A stretch of DNA of 64,000 bases from Isoperla grammatica (Eukaryota; Arthropoda; Insecta; Plecoptera; Perlodidae). A model generated the notes under the pieces. That model did not search any database. It saw nothing but the letters and a program-made list of their open reading frames with translations, and was not told the origin of the DNA. Numbering within the stretch: position 1 is the first letter of the stretch; every line of letters starts with the position of its first letter. The stretch lies in contig OX246745.1 in NCBI GenBank assembly GCA_945910005.1, forward strand, positions 41,176,564 through 41,240,563, given 5' to 3'. A program made the translations under genes and the position numbers. Shown here piece by piece: positions 19,679 to 29,619 of this stretch.

Positions 19679-20971
19679 TTAGTAAAGTAGAGAAACAGCT
19701 CTGTGATTATCAATGGCAATCGTTCCGTCATATACGGCATAGACAATACATGATAACGAATCGGCCACTTGACTTGAGAATCGAAACTCGATACGTACTG
19801 TACCGGCCAAAGGTAGACTTGAGTGTGTCTCAACCCCAGACGAATCAGGTGTTAAATCAAAGGCAAAGAGGGTGTAACCATGGAAAAACATGTGCTTCGA
19901 AATGAGATGAGTTTGATTTTGATGATGAATACCTGTTCCCGAAAACAGAGTTTGATAAGCGGCGGCAATCAGTTCCTCGTGTTTAAAATCACATTTGATG
20001 GGGTCATTAACAGTAACGCCATTCACAAAGACGGCAATGTTTGCCAAATCAGAATGAATAAACTGATAGGGGTTAGTGTTATAACCGCCTACAAAACTTT
20101 CATTTTTAACGAGGCCAAAAATGATGTACTTTGGAATAGGACCTTGTATGACATTGTCTAGGTTCACCGAGTTTGAGCCTTTAGGAATAGTTAAATTCTT
20201 TACTTCTACTCTATTGATGTGGTAGTTTGCAGTATGCTTAAGTAAATGTTTTTCAATCGCTAGAGCTTTTGCAGAACTGATTTCTACTTGTTTAATGAAT
20301 AGTGTAGCATCCAAGATTTTAATCTTACCGGTCACCTCTTTAGTTTTCGAAAACATGTAAAACGAAGGGCTTGCCCTATTCAATTTAACGCGAATTGAAA
20401 CATTGTTTAACATTAACTGCGAAACATTAAACAAGTCTACATGAAGACGACCCATTAGTTCGACAGGCTTGCTACTTTTTAACATTCCTGATCGCGTATT
20501 ATAACCCTTGTTTTGAGCACTCGCACCAAGTGCCCCGTCCGTATCCTCTGTGTCCAAATAGAATAGACTATTAGTCATGTGTGTTTTCACAGCATCCTCT
20601 GTATAACTTAGCAAACTTTCTAGAATAGCTCGATACTGATAATTATCAGTGTTTTTGGTGATGGTGGTTTCATTAAGAGACACGTTCACCTCAGAAAAGA
20701 GACTATTCAGTAAATAGTTGACACAACCAGGCTGATTGGTATCATCGTCTGTAAAGTCTTCCCCCGATAATTTGGTAGTTTTAATCTTTAACCACAAATA
20801 GACGGATGCTAGATCACGATAATACTCTGTATCTCCAGGACAGTTAAACTCCAACTGGCTCTCATTATCGAGTGAACTAACTGATTTGTAACCCACAACA
20901 CGATTGCCTCTGATTTCCGTTTGAATAGCACGTTCAGTGAACAGGTCCAATTCGGTCTTTGAACAAAGCAT
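19679..20971 (-). CDS. MCP: Major capsid protein, double jelly-roll (Polinton hexon-like)
   Basis: 430 aa, ATG at 20971. It starts with LDLFTERAIQTEIRG followed by LEFNCPGDTEYYRDL, the recurrent N-terminal pattern of Polinton major capsids, and has alternating beta-rich segments without membrane helices through to FRFSSQVADSLSCIVYAV. Gene order (core protein, MCP, protease) matches known Polintons. The frame is intact. It would assemble the icosahedral shell as trimers, as established for related double-jelly-roll viruses. No break seen. Confidence 0.88.
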   Translation of the reverse strand: MLCSKTELDLFTERAIQTEIRGNRVVGYKSVSSLDNESQLEFNCPGDTEYYRDLASVYLWLKIKTTKLSGEDFTDDDTNQPGCVNYLLNSLFSEVNVSLNETTITKNTDNYQYRAILESLLSYTEDAVKTHMTNSLFYLDTEDTDGALGASAQNKGYNTRSGMLKSSKPVELMGRLHVDLFNVSQLMLNNVSIRVKLNRASPSFYMFSKTKEVTGKIKILDATLFIKQVEISSAKALAIEKHLLKHTANYHINRVEVKNLTIPKGSNSVNLDNVIQGPIPKYIIFGLVKNESFVGGYNTNPYQFIHSDLANIAVFVNGVTVNDPIKCDFKHEELIAAAYQTLFSGTGIHHQNQTHLISKHMFFHGYTLFAFDLTPDSSGVETHSSLPLAGTVRIEFRFSSQVADSLSCIVYAVYDGTIAIDNHRAVSLLY

Positions 20972-20977
20972 TGTTCC

Positions 20978-21331
20978 TTAGGTGAATATATCGCGCTTCT
21001 CACGAGCTAGCCGTTTGACTGTTCGAGCTCTACCTCCAGACTGAACTCGTTTTCGCTTTAACCCTCTTTTTAAACCCTTTCCGACCATGTTCCTGTCAAC
21101 AGCCTCAGCAACGCGTTTATGAACTATACTCTCTAGGTTCTGTTCGGGCGGTTTGATACTAATGTCATTTAAAATATGAGCACCTGTCCTCAAAGCCTCT
21201 CTCCCGACCGCCTTGGCTCCTCTGACAAACAGGGGGCGTATTAACCGAAACATTCCCCCTAAAAAGCTTCCTATTCCTTCTCCCTTTTGAACCCGATAAC
21301 TAGCGTGATAGACAGGGCCTATGTCGTCCAT
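20978..21331 (-). CDS. Small basic Gly-rich protein (core/pX-like) of the Polinton, 117 aa
   Basis: ATG at 21331. GEGIGSFLGGMFRLIRPLF forms a glycine-rich amphipathic segment, then GAKAVGREALRTGAHILNDI, and a highly basic end (KRGLKRKRVQSGGRARTVKR). Size, charge and position next to the capsid gene recall virion core or cement peptides such as adenovirus pX/pVI. The assignment is by analogy. It lies 6 bp upstream of the MCP start. Intact. Confidence 0.7.
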   Translation of the reverse strand: MDDIGPVYHASYRVQKGEGIGSFLGGMFRLIRPLFVRGAKAVGREALRTGAHILNDISIKPPEQNLESIVHKRVAEAVDRNMVGKGLKRGLKRKRVQSGGRARTVKRLAREKRDIFT

Positions 21332-21383
21332 ACTGCTGCAATGCCTTAAACCAAGTAATTCAAAAAACGAAAAACACCTGTAT

Positions 21384-22313
21384 TTATGACTTTACAAAGT
21401 GAAGTATAGCAATAGTAGGTATAGGCGAGGATTCAAATTTCACGAGATTTCCAAATTTGGTCATGAGTTTAATAGTGATTGACTCTATATGACTCTTTTC
21501 AACCGGAAAATAGTAAATCGGTAAAAATTGATGTTCCCCTAGTGGAGAAGGAAATTGAATAACTCGCAAGTTTCTCACGAGACTATCTCCTACAAACTGA
21601 GGACTGATAATATCCGTGTAAATAAACACAGGTTCAGTCTCTCCTAGACCGTTTGGTAAGAGTCGCCGACTAGGTTGCAAGTTTGCAGAGTGAATGTCTG
21701 CGACAACTAATTTTCGTATTTGCTCGTTTGCAGCTGCTAGAGCTTCAACAGTCGGTATTCTGTTACGAATAGTAGTAATTAAATCATCTTATCCGTAAAA
21801 AATTTTGCAAGGGAATTTCACTTTAACATCAATGGCGTTTTTACCCTTCCTTACAATAGCTATTGTATTTCGTACGTCTGAAGCGATAGGCGAACTATCT
21901 GGAGACCACACCGCTTTATTCTTTTTCAGTTTCTCAATATCAATATGATCCCGCATAATATAATAATTGAATTCATTTAATAAAATCTCTTGTTTACCCG
22001 CGTCTGAAACAGAATTTCGAATAGTCGAATACAAGTCTTCAAAAGAAGTGTAATCGCGAGCAGGAAAGACGACACGCCCAGCTCTAGTCACAACGACATT
22101 GGCTGTCAATTGATTGTTCTCGTCAGTTTTCACCTCTGTTTCAAGTGTATCAAAACCATACGGATAGGAGAGTGCTGCTAAACCCACTGTCCAATTGCTA
22201 TTTAAAGAGAGGGGCTTTGCTAATTTTGTAGAGAAACTAGCCAAAGTATTGTTTTCGAAAAAACTCTTTGAACTGTCCGAGGGTAGAGTAACATAAAAAT
22301 TATTTCCCTCCAT
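21384..22313 (-). pseudogene. Minor capsid (penton-like, single jelly-roll) gene with one in-frame stop
   Basis: Starts at ATG 22313 with NNFYVTLPSDSSKSFF and LASFSTKL...NWTVGLAALSYP, the standard N-terminus of Polinton penton-like proteins. The frame stops at a TAA at 21789-21791. The same frame continues open for another ~134 codons to 21384, with the family's expected C-terminal elements (VFIYTDIISPQFVGDSLVRN, PVEKSHIESITIKLMT, ILHFVKS). Total length, about 310 codons, is as expected. It is therefore a single base-substitution break (or a readthrough site) rather than two genes. Everything else in the frame looks intact. The shorter downstream frame has no ATG at its start. Confidence 0.85.
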
Positions 22314-22432
22314 CTTAACAGAGCCGAGTATACTAATTAAATGAAGGATTATCTTTATGTAAAGGAGTTTTATAGGTTCTAAAAATCAACACAAATTCAG
22401 AGTAACATTTTTTTATTTGAATCATGTTACAT

Positions 22433-22741
22433 TTACACAAGACGAAGAATATATGCTTTATTGGGGTGATAACCCTCAAAAACTAAAAAAATGTCTTCCT
22501 TTTGTGCATTAACCGACTCGAGCCACATATCGGAAAAAATTTCTTCATATTTATTTGGTAGATATACGAAAATAAGATTGTCATCTTCCTCTAGGGTCAT
22601 CTTTATGGTGTTTCCATACTTGGTGCTCACCCTCTCAACCTTTTTGACTAGGTATTTTTTGTTAATCTCTAGTTCACTAATTTTTCTGTACGTTGATGAT
22701 GAGGCACCAACATTGTTGAATGATTCAGTGATATCTTCCAT
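22433..22741 (-). CDS. Small OB-fold-like Polinton protein, 102 aa
   Basis: ATG at 22741. The conserved-looking core is YRKISELEINKKYLVKKVER, TKYGNTIKMTLEEDDNLIFV, YLPNKYEEIF. Beta strands spaced like an OB fold suggest single-strand nucleic-acid binding. The family recurs next to invertebrate mobile elements as I remember it, but its activity is not established. Minus-strand AATAAA at 22412-22417 follows the stop. Intact. Confidence 0.65.
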   Translation of the reverse strand: MEDITESFNNVGASSSTYRKISELEINKKYLVKKVERVSTKYGNTIKMTLEEDDNLIFVYLPNKYEEIFSDMWLESVNAQKEDIFLVFEGYHPNKAYILRLV

Positions 22742-22765
22742 GTTCTGTTGAAAAGAATAACTGCA

Positions 22766-23821
22766 TTAGATTCTTTCAATGTCAGAAGCTTTAACCCAAG
22801 AGTTGAAATTTTTATCATAGCCTTTCCATTTGACAAAGTGTTCAAGTAACCCCCGTTTACGTCGAGACTTTAAAATTTTGTCGATTTTGAATTCACCCGG
22901 TTGTACACGTACAAGTTCGTAGTTGTAAAATTTTCCCTTGATGGGTTCATTGTTTAAATCAACGAGTTCGTACACGGGTTGCGGTAATCTAGGAATAACT
23001 TTTACAATTTTAAATATTTCTGTTGTAAAATTTTCTTCATAACCTTTAGCAAACGTACGTTTTTGCTTTGCTATACGCACGAAATCACCTACATGAAATT
23101 TAACAATGCCCCTCTTAATATGCTTTTGATTCATTCTATGCCATATGGTTTTGATATCACTAGGTGTCACCTGAGACGGAGCCATACCAATGGTTGAGTG
23201 AACCGAATCATTATACCCTTTTAGTAAATCTCCTAGAACATCTAAATAGCGATACGTGTTTTTATGAGTGAAATATTTGTACATTCGTGTTTTTTGAGTT
23301 TTATTATAACGTTCAACCACTGCAGCCTTCACCGTAGGGTCCTGTGTTGTTTGAAAGTGTATGCCCCGTTTCTTTAGAAGGGCCTGTACCTGATGATTAA
23401 TAAACTCTTTACCCTTATCAGATTGCAAAGTTATAGGGACTCGTTTACTTTGTTTCAATACACGTTCAAGAGCTGTAACTATACTCTTCCCTGTCTTATC
23501 TTTTAGCGGTTCACTCCAAGCAAATTTTGAAAACACGTCTATGATATTCAAAAGATATTTATATCCATCATTGTATTTGGCAAGAGAGGCGACATCAACC
23601 AAGTCCATCTCCCATACATCATCAATATTGTTTACTGTGTATGGATTTCGAGGGAAATGTTTTCTAATTGGTTTGTGCAGAGTGTATGTTTCCTGAGCTT
23701 CTAACCATTTATCAACGTCCGGTTTCGATAAACCACTAGCATGTTTCAGCTTGTCTACAGACGCATAGCCGGTCGGTAGTCGTAAGCTATAGAAATAATT
23801 TTCTAGTTGACTGGTGTCCAT
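22766..23821 (-). CDS. INT: Retroviral-type integrase with C-terminal chromodomain
   Basis: 351 aa, ATG at 23821. The rve catalytic triad is visible: D in VWEMDLVDV (~residue 71), D in LQSDKGKEFI (~133) and E in AAVVERYNKT (~169). After it come the SH3-like region (FHVGDFVRIAKQKRTFAKGYEENFTTEIFKI, described in pieces) and a chromodomain at the end (KIDKILKSRRK, HFVKWKGYDKNFNSWV). It integrates the element and gives the 6-bp duplication seen here. Its start overlaps the end of the 240-aa gene by 19 bp. Intact with all catalytic residues, so it could still act in trans. Confidence 0.95.
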   Translation of the reverse strand: MDTSQLENYFYSLRLPTGYASVDKLKHASGLSKPDVDKWLEAQETYTLHKPIRKHFPRNPYTVNNIDDVWEMDLVDVASLAKYNDGYKYLLNIIDVFSKFAWSEPLKDKTGKSIVTALERVLKQSKRVPITLQSDKGKEFINHQVQALLKKRGIHFQTTQDPTVKAAVVERYNKTQKTRMYKYFTHKNTYRYLDVLGDLLKGYNDSVHSTIGMAPSQVTPSDIKTIWHRMNQKHIKRGIVKFHVGDFVRIAKQKRTFAKGYEENFTTEIFKIVKVIPRLPQPVYELVDLNNEPIKGKFYNYELVRVQPGEFKIDKILKSRRKRGLLEHFVKWKGYDKNFNSWVKASDIERI

Positions 23822-24525
23822 CTGTTCTTTGCAGGAAATAATTTGCCTACAACCCGCCTGTACTTTTCGCCCTTACTCGATTTGACACGACCCCACTTGT
23901 CCAAGTGCGCTTTACTCTGTTCTAGTATTTGTTTATAACTATCCAAATCTGATTGTTTCAATTTACTGTAATCTACACGCTTCTTAGTTAGCAACTCCCA
24001 CAATCCCGTAGTGCCTTCGTAAGTTTTATTACCAATAATAATATTATTATCCTCTACAGTCACAGGTTCGTTACCTATTTTAAAACTATCTGCGTCTTTA
24101 CGTATTCCAAAAACGTTATCTATAGTGTGACGTTTGTTAACATAGGGTGACATGTATGAACCTGCAATTTCCCCTAATTCACGTCTAGTAAATTGATCAA
24201 TGGACTCCTGATCAGATAAGACTATAGGTCCCTCTCTATACGGACGTTTAAGTTTTCTACGCCTTGTTGTTTTGAAAATGGGACGGTGTTGTGGTTGTTT
24301 AGCCTCTAAGACATGAATAGGAATTGGCTCTCTTTTCTTTTGTAAAGCCTTTAAATAGGGGCTTTGATAACGTCTAAATTGCGCTAATGTATCAGAATTT
24401 AATTTTTTCTTAGATAAAGCATGACGCATTCTGCTAGCCAATTGCTGTTCAGTCCTTGATGTTTTATTTTCAAGTCTATCCAATAACTCGGGCGATATGA
24501 GAAACATTTTTCTTAATTCCGTCAT
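23803..24525 (-). CDS. Conserved Polinton protein of unknown function, 240 aa
   Basis: ATG at 24525, which overlaps the TGA of the upstream gene in an ATGA arrangement. Basic N-terminal half (FKTTRRRKLKRPYREGP), then a compact C-terminal region with DNVFGIRKDADSFKIGNEPV, GLWELLTKKRVDYS and a KYRRVVGKLFP end. This conserved layout occurs in most Polinton and adintovirus elements; its length is close to the protein often called PW. No known enzyme motif is visible. Intact. Confidence 0.75.
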   Translation of the reverse strand: MTELRKMFLISPELLDRLENKTSRTEQQLASRMRHALSKKKLNSDTLAQFRRYQSPYLKALQKKREPIPIHVLEAKQPQHRPIFKTTRRRKLKRPYREGPIVLSDQESIDQFTRRELGEIAGSYMSPYVNKRHTIDNVFGIRKDADSFKIGNEPVTVEDNNIIIGNKTYEGTTGLWELLTKKRVDYSKLKQSDLDSYKQILEQSKAHLDKWGRVKSSKGEKYRRVVGKLFPAKNRWTPVN

Positions 24526-24848
24526 TTATTTAGCAAACTACCAATCACACCTGATAAAATACTACCCAACAGAGGAATTAGAAATCCACCCTTTTGAACT
24601 AGAATTTGGCGTTTCTTTTTAAGTGAAAGTTTAGGATGTGCTAGCTGACGAAAACAACTTTTGTACTTGCAAAGTCGTCGCTTCACGTTATCTGATATTT
24701 TATGATTTCCGTTCAGAGTATTTATAACACACTCGAGTAGAGCCTTGATTAAATCGTCGTCTGCTGACTGAAGTATAGCTTTTCTGACTTTCGGATTAGC
24801 GTCTTTCAAAATATGAAGAAAGTGTTTATGCGACTTTAACTTTTTCAT
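24522..24848 (-). CDS. Conserved small Polinton protein with a hydrophobic Gly-rich C-terminus, 108 aa
   Basis: ATG at 24848. A helical Lys-rich body (KAILQSADDDLIKALLECVI, KSCFRQLAHPKLSLKKKRQI) is followed by GGFLIPLLGSILSGVIGSLL, a 20-residue amphipathic or membrane-active tail. This pattern is widespread in Polinton-like elements. The tail suggests a membrane-lytic virion peptide comparable to adenovirus pVI, by analogy only. It overlaps the ATPase gene by 23 bp. Intact. Confidence 0.75.
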   Translation of the reverse strand: MKKLKSHKHFLHILKDANPKVRKAILQSADDDLIKALLECVINTLNGNHKISDNVKRRLCKYKSCFRQLAHPKLSLKKKRQILVQKGGFLIPLLGSILSGVIGSLLNK

Positions 24849-25482
24849 CCTCGGGACTTACGTTTGCATAAACTATACTTGGACTGTCGAATATGTTTGT
24901 TCTGAATCGTAATAAATCGTTTGTCGCTTGACACAAATCTATTAACAAGTAACCGTGGGGCAAAATTGTTGCGTTTAGATACGCTTTATGAAGGCTTTTC
25001 CAATTTTCAGGGTAAATTTGACGTGCCAAATAAGTTACTTGCGTTTTATCGCGAGGATTTTTGAAAATAACCATATACTTTGTATTTAATGAAATATCAC
25101 GGGAACATGAACCTTGGTGAAATAAGTTTTGTGTAATGAGAATCACAGAGATGTTTGAATCACAGAGAATCACAGAGATCACAGAGATGTCACTTAATTT
25201 ACGCCCGTACACGTCGTTCATTAAATCATCTAGAACAATTAATTTTGGCTCTTGTTTATCGTTTTTAAATTCGGGAATACCTTTCTGAAAAGTAACGAGA
25301 TGTTTCAATGCGACTGGAGCGGCGCTTGATTCACCTAGACACCATTCAATGTTTTTAAATTGTCCAACACTACAGAGTGAGTCAAGATTTTGAATGAGTC
25401 GAACTGCAAATGTTGTTTTACCACAGAACGAGGGTCCACTGAGTGTGAGCGTGAAAGGATGAACAAACACGACCGATGTCAT
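24826..25482 (-). CDS. ATP: FtsK/HerA-type genome-packaging ATPase, with a microsatellite scar
   Basis: ATG of MTSVVFVHPF at 25482; the longer frame has no ATG. Walker A GPSFCGKTTF (~residues 18-27), Walker B KLIVLDDLMND (~80-90), and sensor-like ISVILITQNLFHQGSCSRDISL, then YLARQIYPE. These are the A32/packaging-ATPase motifs of Polintons. Between LSDI and ISVILITQ, where relatives have a short FTKxSHHxN-like motif, the DNA is a tandem (AATCACAGAG)-like repeat at ~25139-25195. The protein there reads SVISVILCDSN, so this strand-loop looks overwritten. The frame stays open but activity is doubtful. Confidence 0.85.
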   Translation of the reverse strand: MTSVVFVHPFTLTLSGPSFCGKTTFAVRLIQNLDSLCSVGQFKNIEWCLGESSAAPVALKHLVTFQKGIPEFKNDKQEPKLIVLDDLMNDVYGRKLSDISVISVILCDSNISVILITQNLFHQGSCSRDISLNTKYMVIFKNPRDKTQVTYLARQIYPENWKSLHKAYLNATILPHGYLLIDLCQATNDLLRFRTNIFDSPSIVYANVSPEDEKVKVA

Positions 25483-25500
25483 TACCAAGACTGACCTGAT

Positions 25501-25788
25501 TTACTTTGTTGCTGCTTGTTTTATACACAATCGACACTGGTTTCTGCGGGGAGGGAAGCCATCGTATTGTGTACGATTGTTAGGTCCTCCATGCCCAGGA
25601 CATGCATTAAAAGCTTGCATTTCCTTATCTTTTTTCAAATGAGGGGGTAATCTATGCCAGACATGTTTTATAGCATCTTCTGCGTACTTTATTAGAAAAC
25701 ATGTTGGAAGAAAACTTAGTTCCTCATCAGAGAGTAAAAATAAGTGTTTTTTAGAAATGAAAGCCGATATCGACTGTTCGACAGACAT
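25501..25788 (-). CDS. Small Cys/His-rich Polinton protein, 95 aa
   Basis: ATG at 25788. N-terminal helical half (LLSDEELSFLPTCFLIKYAE), then HVWHRLPPHLKKDKEMQ and a possible zinc-binding end NACPGHGG...CRLCIK (C-x-G-H ... C-x-x-C). It lies directly upstream of the ATPase and downstream of the polymerase on the same strand. Not recognised beyond this. Intact. Confidence 0.65.
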   Translation of the reverse strand: MSVEQSISAFISKKHLFLLSDEELSFLPTCFLIKYAEDAIKHVWHRLPPHLKKDKEMQAFNACPGHGGPNNRTQYDGFPPRRNQCRLCIKQAATK

Positions 25789-25824
25789 GGTGAGACTGAC
25801 GAGTTTATTCAGTATGCCCTGTAT

Positions 25825-28800
25825 TTAAGAGGAATCGTATCCGTAAGGTAGGGAGTCATTGTTATCAAGTCGTCGGCGTTTATTAAAAACAACATTGAAG
25901 GTTTTTGTTTCCGGCTTAGAAACAATCACCCCCATTTGTTTTCTTTTGATTTTTCGGGGATCTGTTACTTGAATAGGGGCAGGAACCTCCGAGAGTATCG
26001 AATTTTTAATAGAATCGAAATTAATTTTCTGGGAATTCTTAAAGTTTAGAGTAATACCTCGTACTTTACATACTGTCACGTCTTTCCCCGAGTCTGTGTT
26101 TGTCACAGAGAAAGAGTATGCTTTTGGGCCTCCCGCAACAAATTTGTTAATGTAAGCATTTGAACCATACTCTTCAAGTTCATTTGTAAAGTCCCCGAGA
26201 TAATCCCCCACTGGAATGTCAAACGTGTCGGTAGGGCGTTTTACATAGATAATGCTGTCCGTGTCACAGTAAAGTACCGAACGACCGATTTGTTTCAGAT
26301 AACGATAGAGTTTAAGTCGCCCACCCGTCGTGACATAGGATGCTATAGCCACGTTCACTGTATTATTGACTTTAATAGATTCTTCGGTGTACTTCCACGT
26401 TATCCAAACCATATCGTCGTTAGGGAATATCAAGTCTTGTACTTCGATTCCAGGGGTTGTGAGGAAGCTGTACAATGCTTCTGGCTTTCTAATAAGGGTT
26501 GTTTGAGAGGCATTAGCCCGCATTGCGAACCGTCCCCAGAGCGAATTGAGTGCTAATTTTGAGATAATTCGCAATCCGGGGTTCTTGGCAATGTTTTCAG
26601 GGTTTAATTCGATACCCTCGTTGTCCCTGTAGTCGTTTACATACTTTAGTTTATCCTCAGGGGTTTGAACCCAAGCGGGCCAGTCTGATGCCTCTTGCTT
26701 AAGCTTCAAAAACATGTTGATGTACTCTACGAAGAATCCACCCTCAACCCCATCAAACTGTGTGACGTCATACTGAATAAACTCGTGAATTTCGACAAAT
26801 TCGTATCCCATTTGTATGGCTTCTCGAATCTCGTCTATAACCCATGTACCCGTTAGACAACGTTCTTTACGTGAATGAGAACACGCGCCCATGTTCATAC
26901 TAATGGCACAAGCTTGACATAAAGGAAACAAAAGTTTCGACTGTGCCCTCAAAGGAGCAACTGGGTGATAGAGATCTTTAGGAGGAAGAATGGTACATTT
27001 AATAAATCCGTCCAGTTTCAGAATCTCACTAGGACTGGGACATTCTTCCCCTACACAAATGCGAGTGGGATGTTTCAGAGGAAACTTGAAATTTTTACAA
27101 ATATCAGGATAGAGGCTGATAAAATCTATGTAACAAATTTGCTCTCCCTCTTTAACTGTATACTCTAATTTCAAAGCTTCTGTGCGCCCTCCGTAGAGAG
27201 CGTCTCTGAAACGTAGGGGTTGTTGGTTCACCATAGTATGATTATTGAGACGAGATTCGAGTTGAGGTGATTTATCGAGTATTTTACGGAATTGGCACCC
27301 CCACATGACATGTAATGTGTACCCAGCCTTGCAGATCATCTCCATACGTTGCACTGTCTGTTCGTATCTGTCGGCAAGTGTCTCGGTAGCATTACTAATC
27401 ATATGGTCTCTGTTTGGTTGGCACAGGGGGCATCCATGCCAAAAACACCCAAAATACTCAAACACCTCATTTGTTTCTGCACAAAAGCCATCTACTTTTT
27501 TACGAGGAAATTGCGGTAGACGTTTTTCCCTTCCATTACCGGCGTGTTGTATATTAATGTTACGTTTCTCTGCCTCGTAAATGAGCCATTTAATAGCCTC
27601 TCCCGACTGTTTGTCGCCCAATCGATATCCGCAAGAAGGAATAATACCAATGGTATTCGACTTTAAAAAGTTTCTTCTAAAAACTTTATTGCATGCAGAC
27701 GAAATAGTGATGGACTCTAGAAAAGGGTCAACGTTTCCTATTTCTAAAAATAGCCTACGAAATGCTTGACAGGCCAGTCTTAGTACATTGACATCGTCTA
27801 TACAGTAACTTTCTAGTTCATGTTTGTTATCAAACACCCTCCCTTCTTGGTCTTTGTACCACTTGTGAAACTCTGTGTGTGCTGCAGGAGACATGTATTC
27901 ATCACCAAAGAAATAGGGTGAAGGTATAGGACCTACGTAATTTAAGTTTGTTTCGTTATTAAATAGGTGAGGACGTAATATCCTTTTTTTACCTTTAATC
28001 CAAATGCTTTAGGGAGTGCACTTAAAGGCATCGGTAGGAAGCTGAGAGAATCTATGAATCGAATATGTTCGACATCCATGGCAAGAATCTTACGACCATC
28101 CTTGATGAGGGAAGGTGTCCATCCTTTTTCGATACACCGCTTTAGAATAAAGTGCGAATCATAACCTCGTCCATTGTGTGAAATGCAAATTATTCTGTCA
28201 ATACACAGCCGTTCTTTGACCAAGAAATCTAGAAATTCATTAATAGGATCTTTCCAACAAGATATCTGACGTGTTCCACACCTAAAACATTGTTCTAGGG
28301 TGTCAGAATCAATGCAATGATAACACGCTGTTTGCGCTACCAATAGATTGGGTTTGTGTTCAAATACCTTATCGTCTAATTCAGAGTCCTGAGTAGATTC
28401 AATATCAAAAAACACAAACATCCAATCTTCTTTCTCCCTAAACTCCCCCATTTTTTTCATAAAACATTGATGGCCTAGAACGACATTTTTCAAGCATACT
28501 TGACAAAAGACTTTGCCACATTCGTGATTTTCGTGCATGAACATCCTACATTTTGGACAGTTTTTACGAATCATACATGTAGACTTGTCATTAGAAAAAC
28601 GTTTTTCCAAGTGATGATTGAAACAGGATTGACTTCTAAAATATCTCTGACATGATTCGCAAAACACCTTAGTATCGCCTACATCGCAAGGAGGTGCACT
28701 TAGACAACCCGAGCACGTATAGGCACATGTATGTCTCGAAAGATTCCTAAAACCAGCGTGACACCCTTTACATACGAAACGTTTTGCCATGGCTGCAGGT

Positions 28801-29619
28801 AGATTAACAATCACATTAAAATGCATTGCTTTCTCATCGTATAGAAGGTTAAGATGCTTTTGTGATTGAATCTCTCCTGAGAACCAAATACCGTCACATT
28901 TCAACCTATTATAAACAACAATTTTGTAGTCTTTAAGATATGTTTGAAACTGTTGAAGTTCGTGAATGCCACCGCCATTTTCTAGATTAACACCTGACTT
29001 TTCTAGAAGTTCCTTAACTTTCGGTTCTATTTTACGCCCCTGGCGATATGCCTTGTAATTGGGGTCTTTATCTACTTTAGCCATTGCCACCACCAGGGCA
29101 TGAGCGAGACAATTATGCTCTGCTTTAATAGTCACAATGCTTCGTTTTAAATGACTAAGAACAGGTAATGGGCGGCCTTTGGTTTTAATAGCCTTCCCGT
29201 TACCTAGGGGTAATTTGACGTGATCAACGCTTTACCTCAAGTTTATCTGTAATTAAAAATTTTGAATTTGATTGAGTAATTTTCGAAATGACCGAAAGAA
29301 TAATTTCAGAATCGATCTGATCTTTGCGTCGAAACGACATGCCAATGGGTTTGTCCATAATATTTTCGGTGTTTCTAATTGTCATGCCAACCATGTCCTG
29401 ATCGTCAATACCTGTTAGAATTTTTTCTAAAAGTTCCTCGATCGTTTCCTTAACATATTCTAAAGGAGCTGTTTCCGCTTGAGGAGTAGTATTAATTTTT
29501 ACAACATATCTGGTTCCTTTCGTTTTAAATCTAGTAAACTCGCGGGAAAAGGAATTGATTAGTGAAAAACGAGGGGAGGAGGAGGAGGTGGATTGCGATT
29601 CGCCTGCAAGCTTTTCCAT
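25825..29619 (-). pseudogene. POLB: Protein-primed family B DNA polymerase (Polinton), broken by two frameshifts
   Basis: Starts at ATG 29619. Segment 1 (29619-29224) is the N-terminal region. A shift near 29221-29232 moves on to segment 2 (~29220-27942), which has an OTU-like NCLAHALVVA...HFNVIV region, several CxxC zinc pairs, exonuclease motif VFFDIES and ISHNGRGYDSHFI. A second shift near 27984-28003 leads to segment 3 (to 25825), with YCIDDVNVL (Exo III), DFISLYPDI (motif A), KLALNSLWGRF (motif B) and YCDTDS (motif C). All catalytic motifs remain; length, about 1,260 codons, is as expected. The second shift sits at an A7 run that could also allow -1 slippage. Two shifts make a mutational cause more likely. 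Confidence 0.9.

Noticed and set aside
21384..21680. Separate 98-aa gene downstream of the penton-like gene
   Set aside because: It lacks an ATG, is in the same frame as the upstream gene, and encodes the missing C-terminal half; it is the continuation after an in-frame stop.
29224..29619. Independent 131-aa Polinton gene
   Set aside because: Its content matches the N-terminal region expected for the polymerase. The following frame continues it after a one-base shift, so it is part of the broken polymerase.
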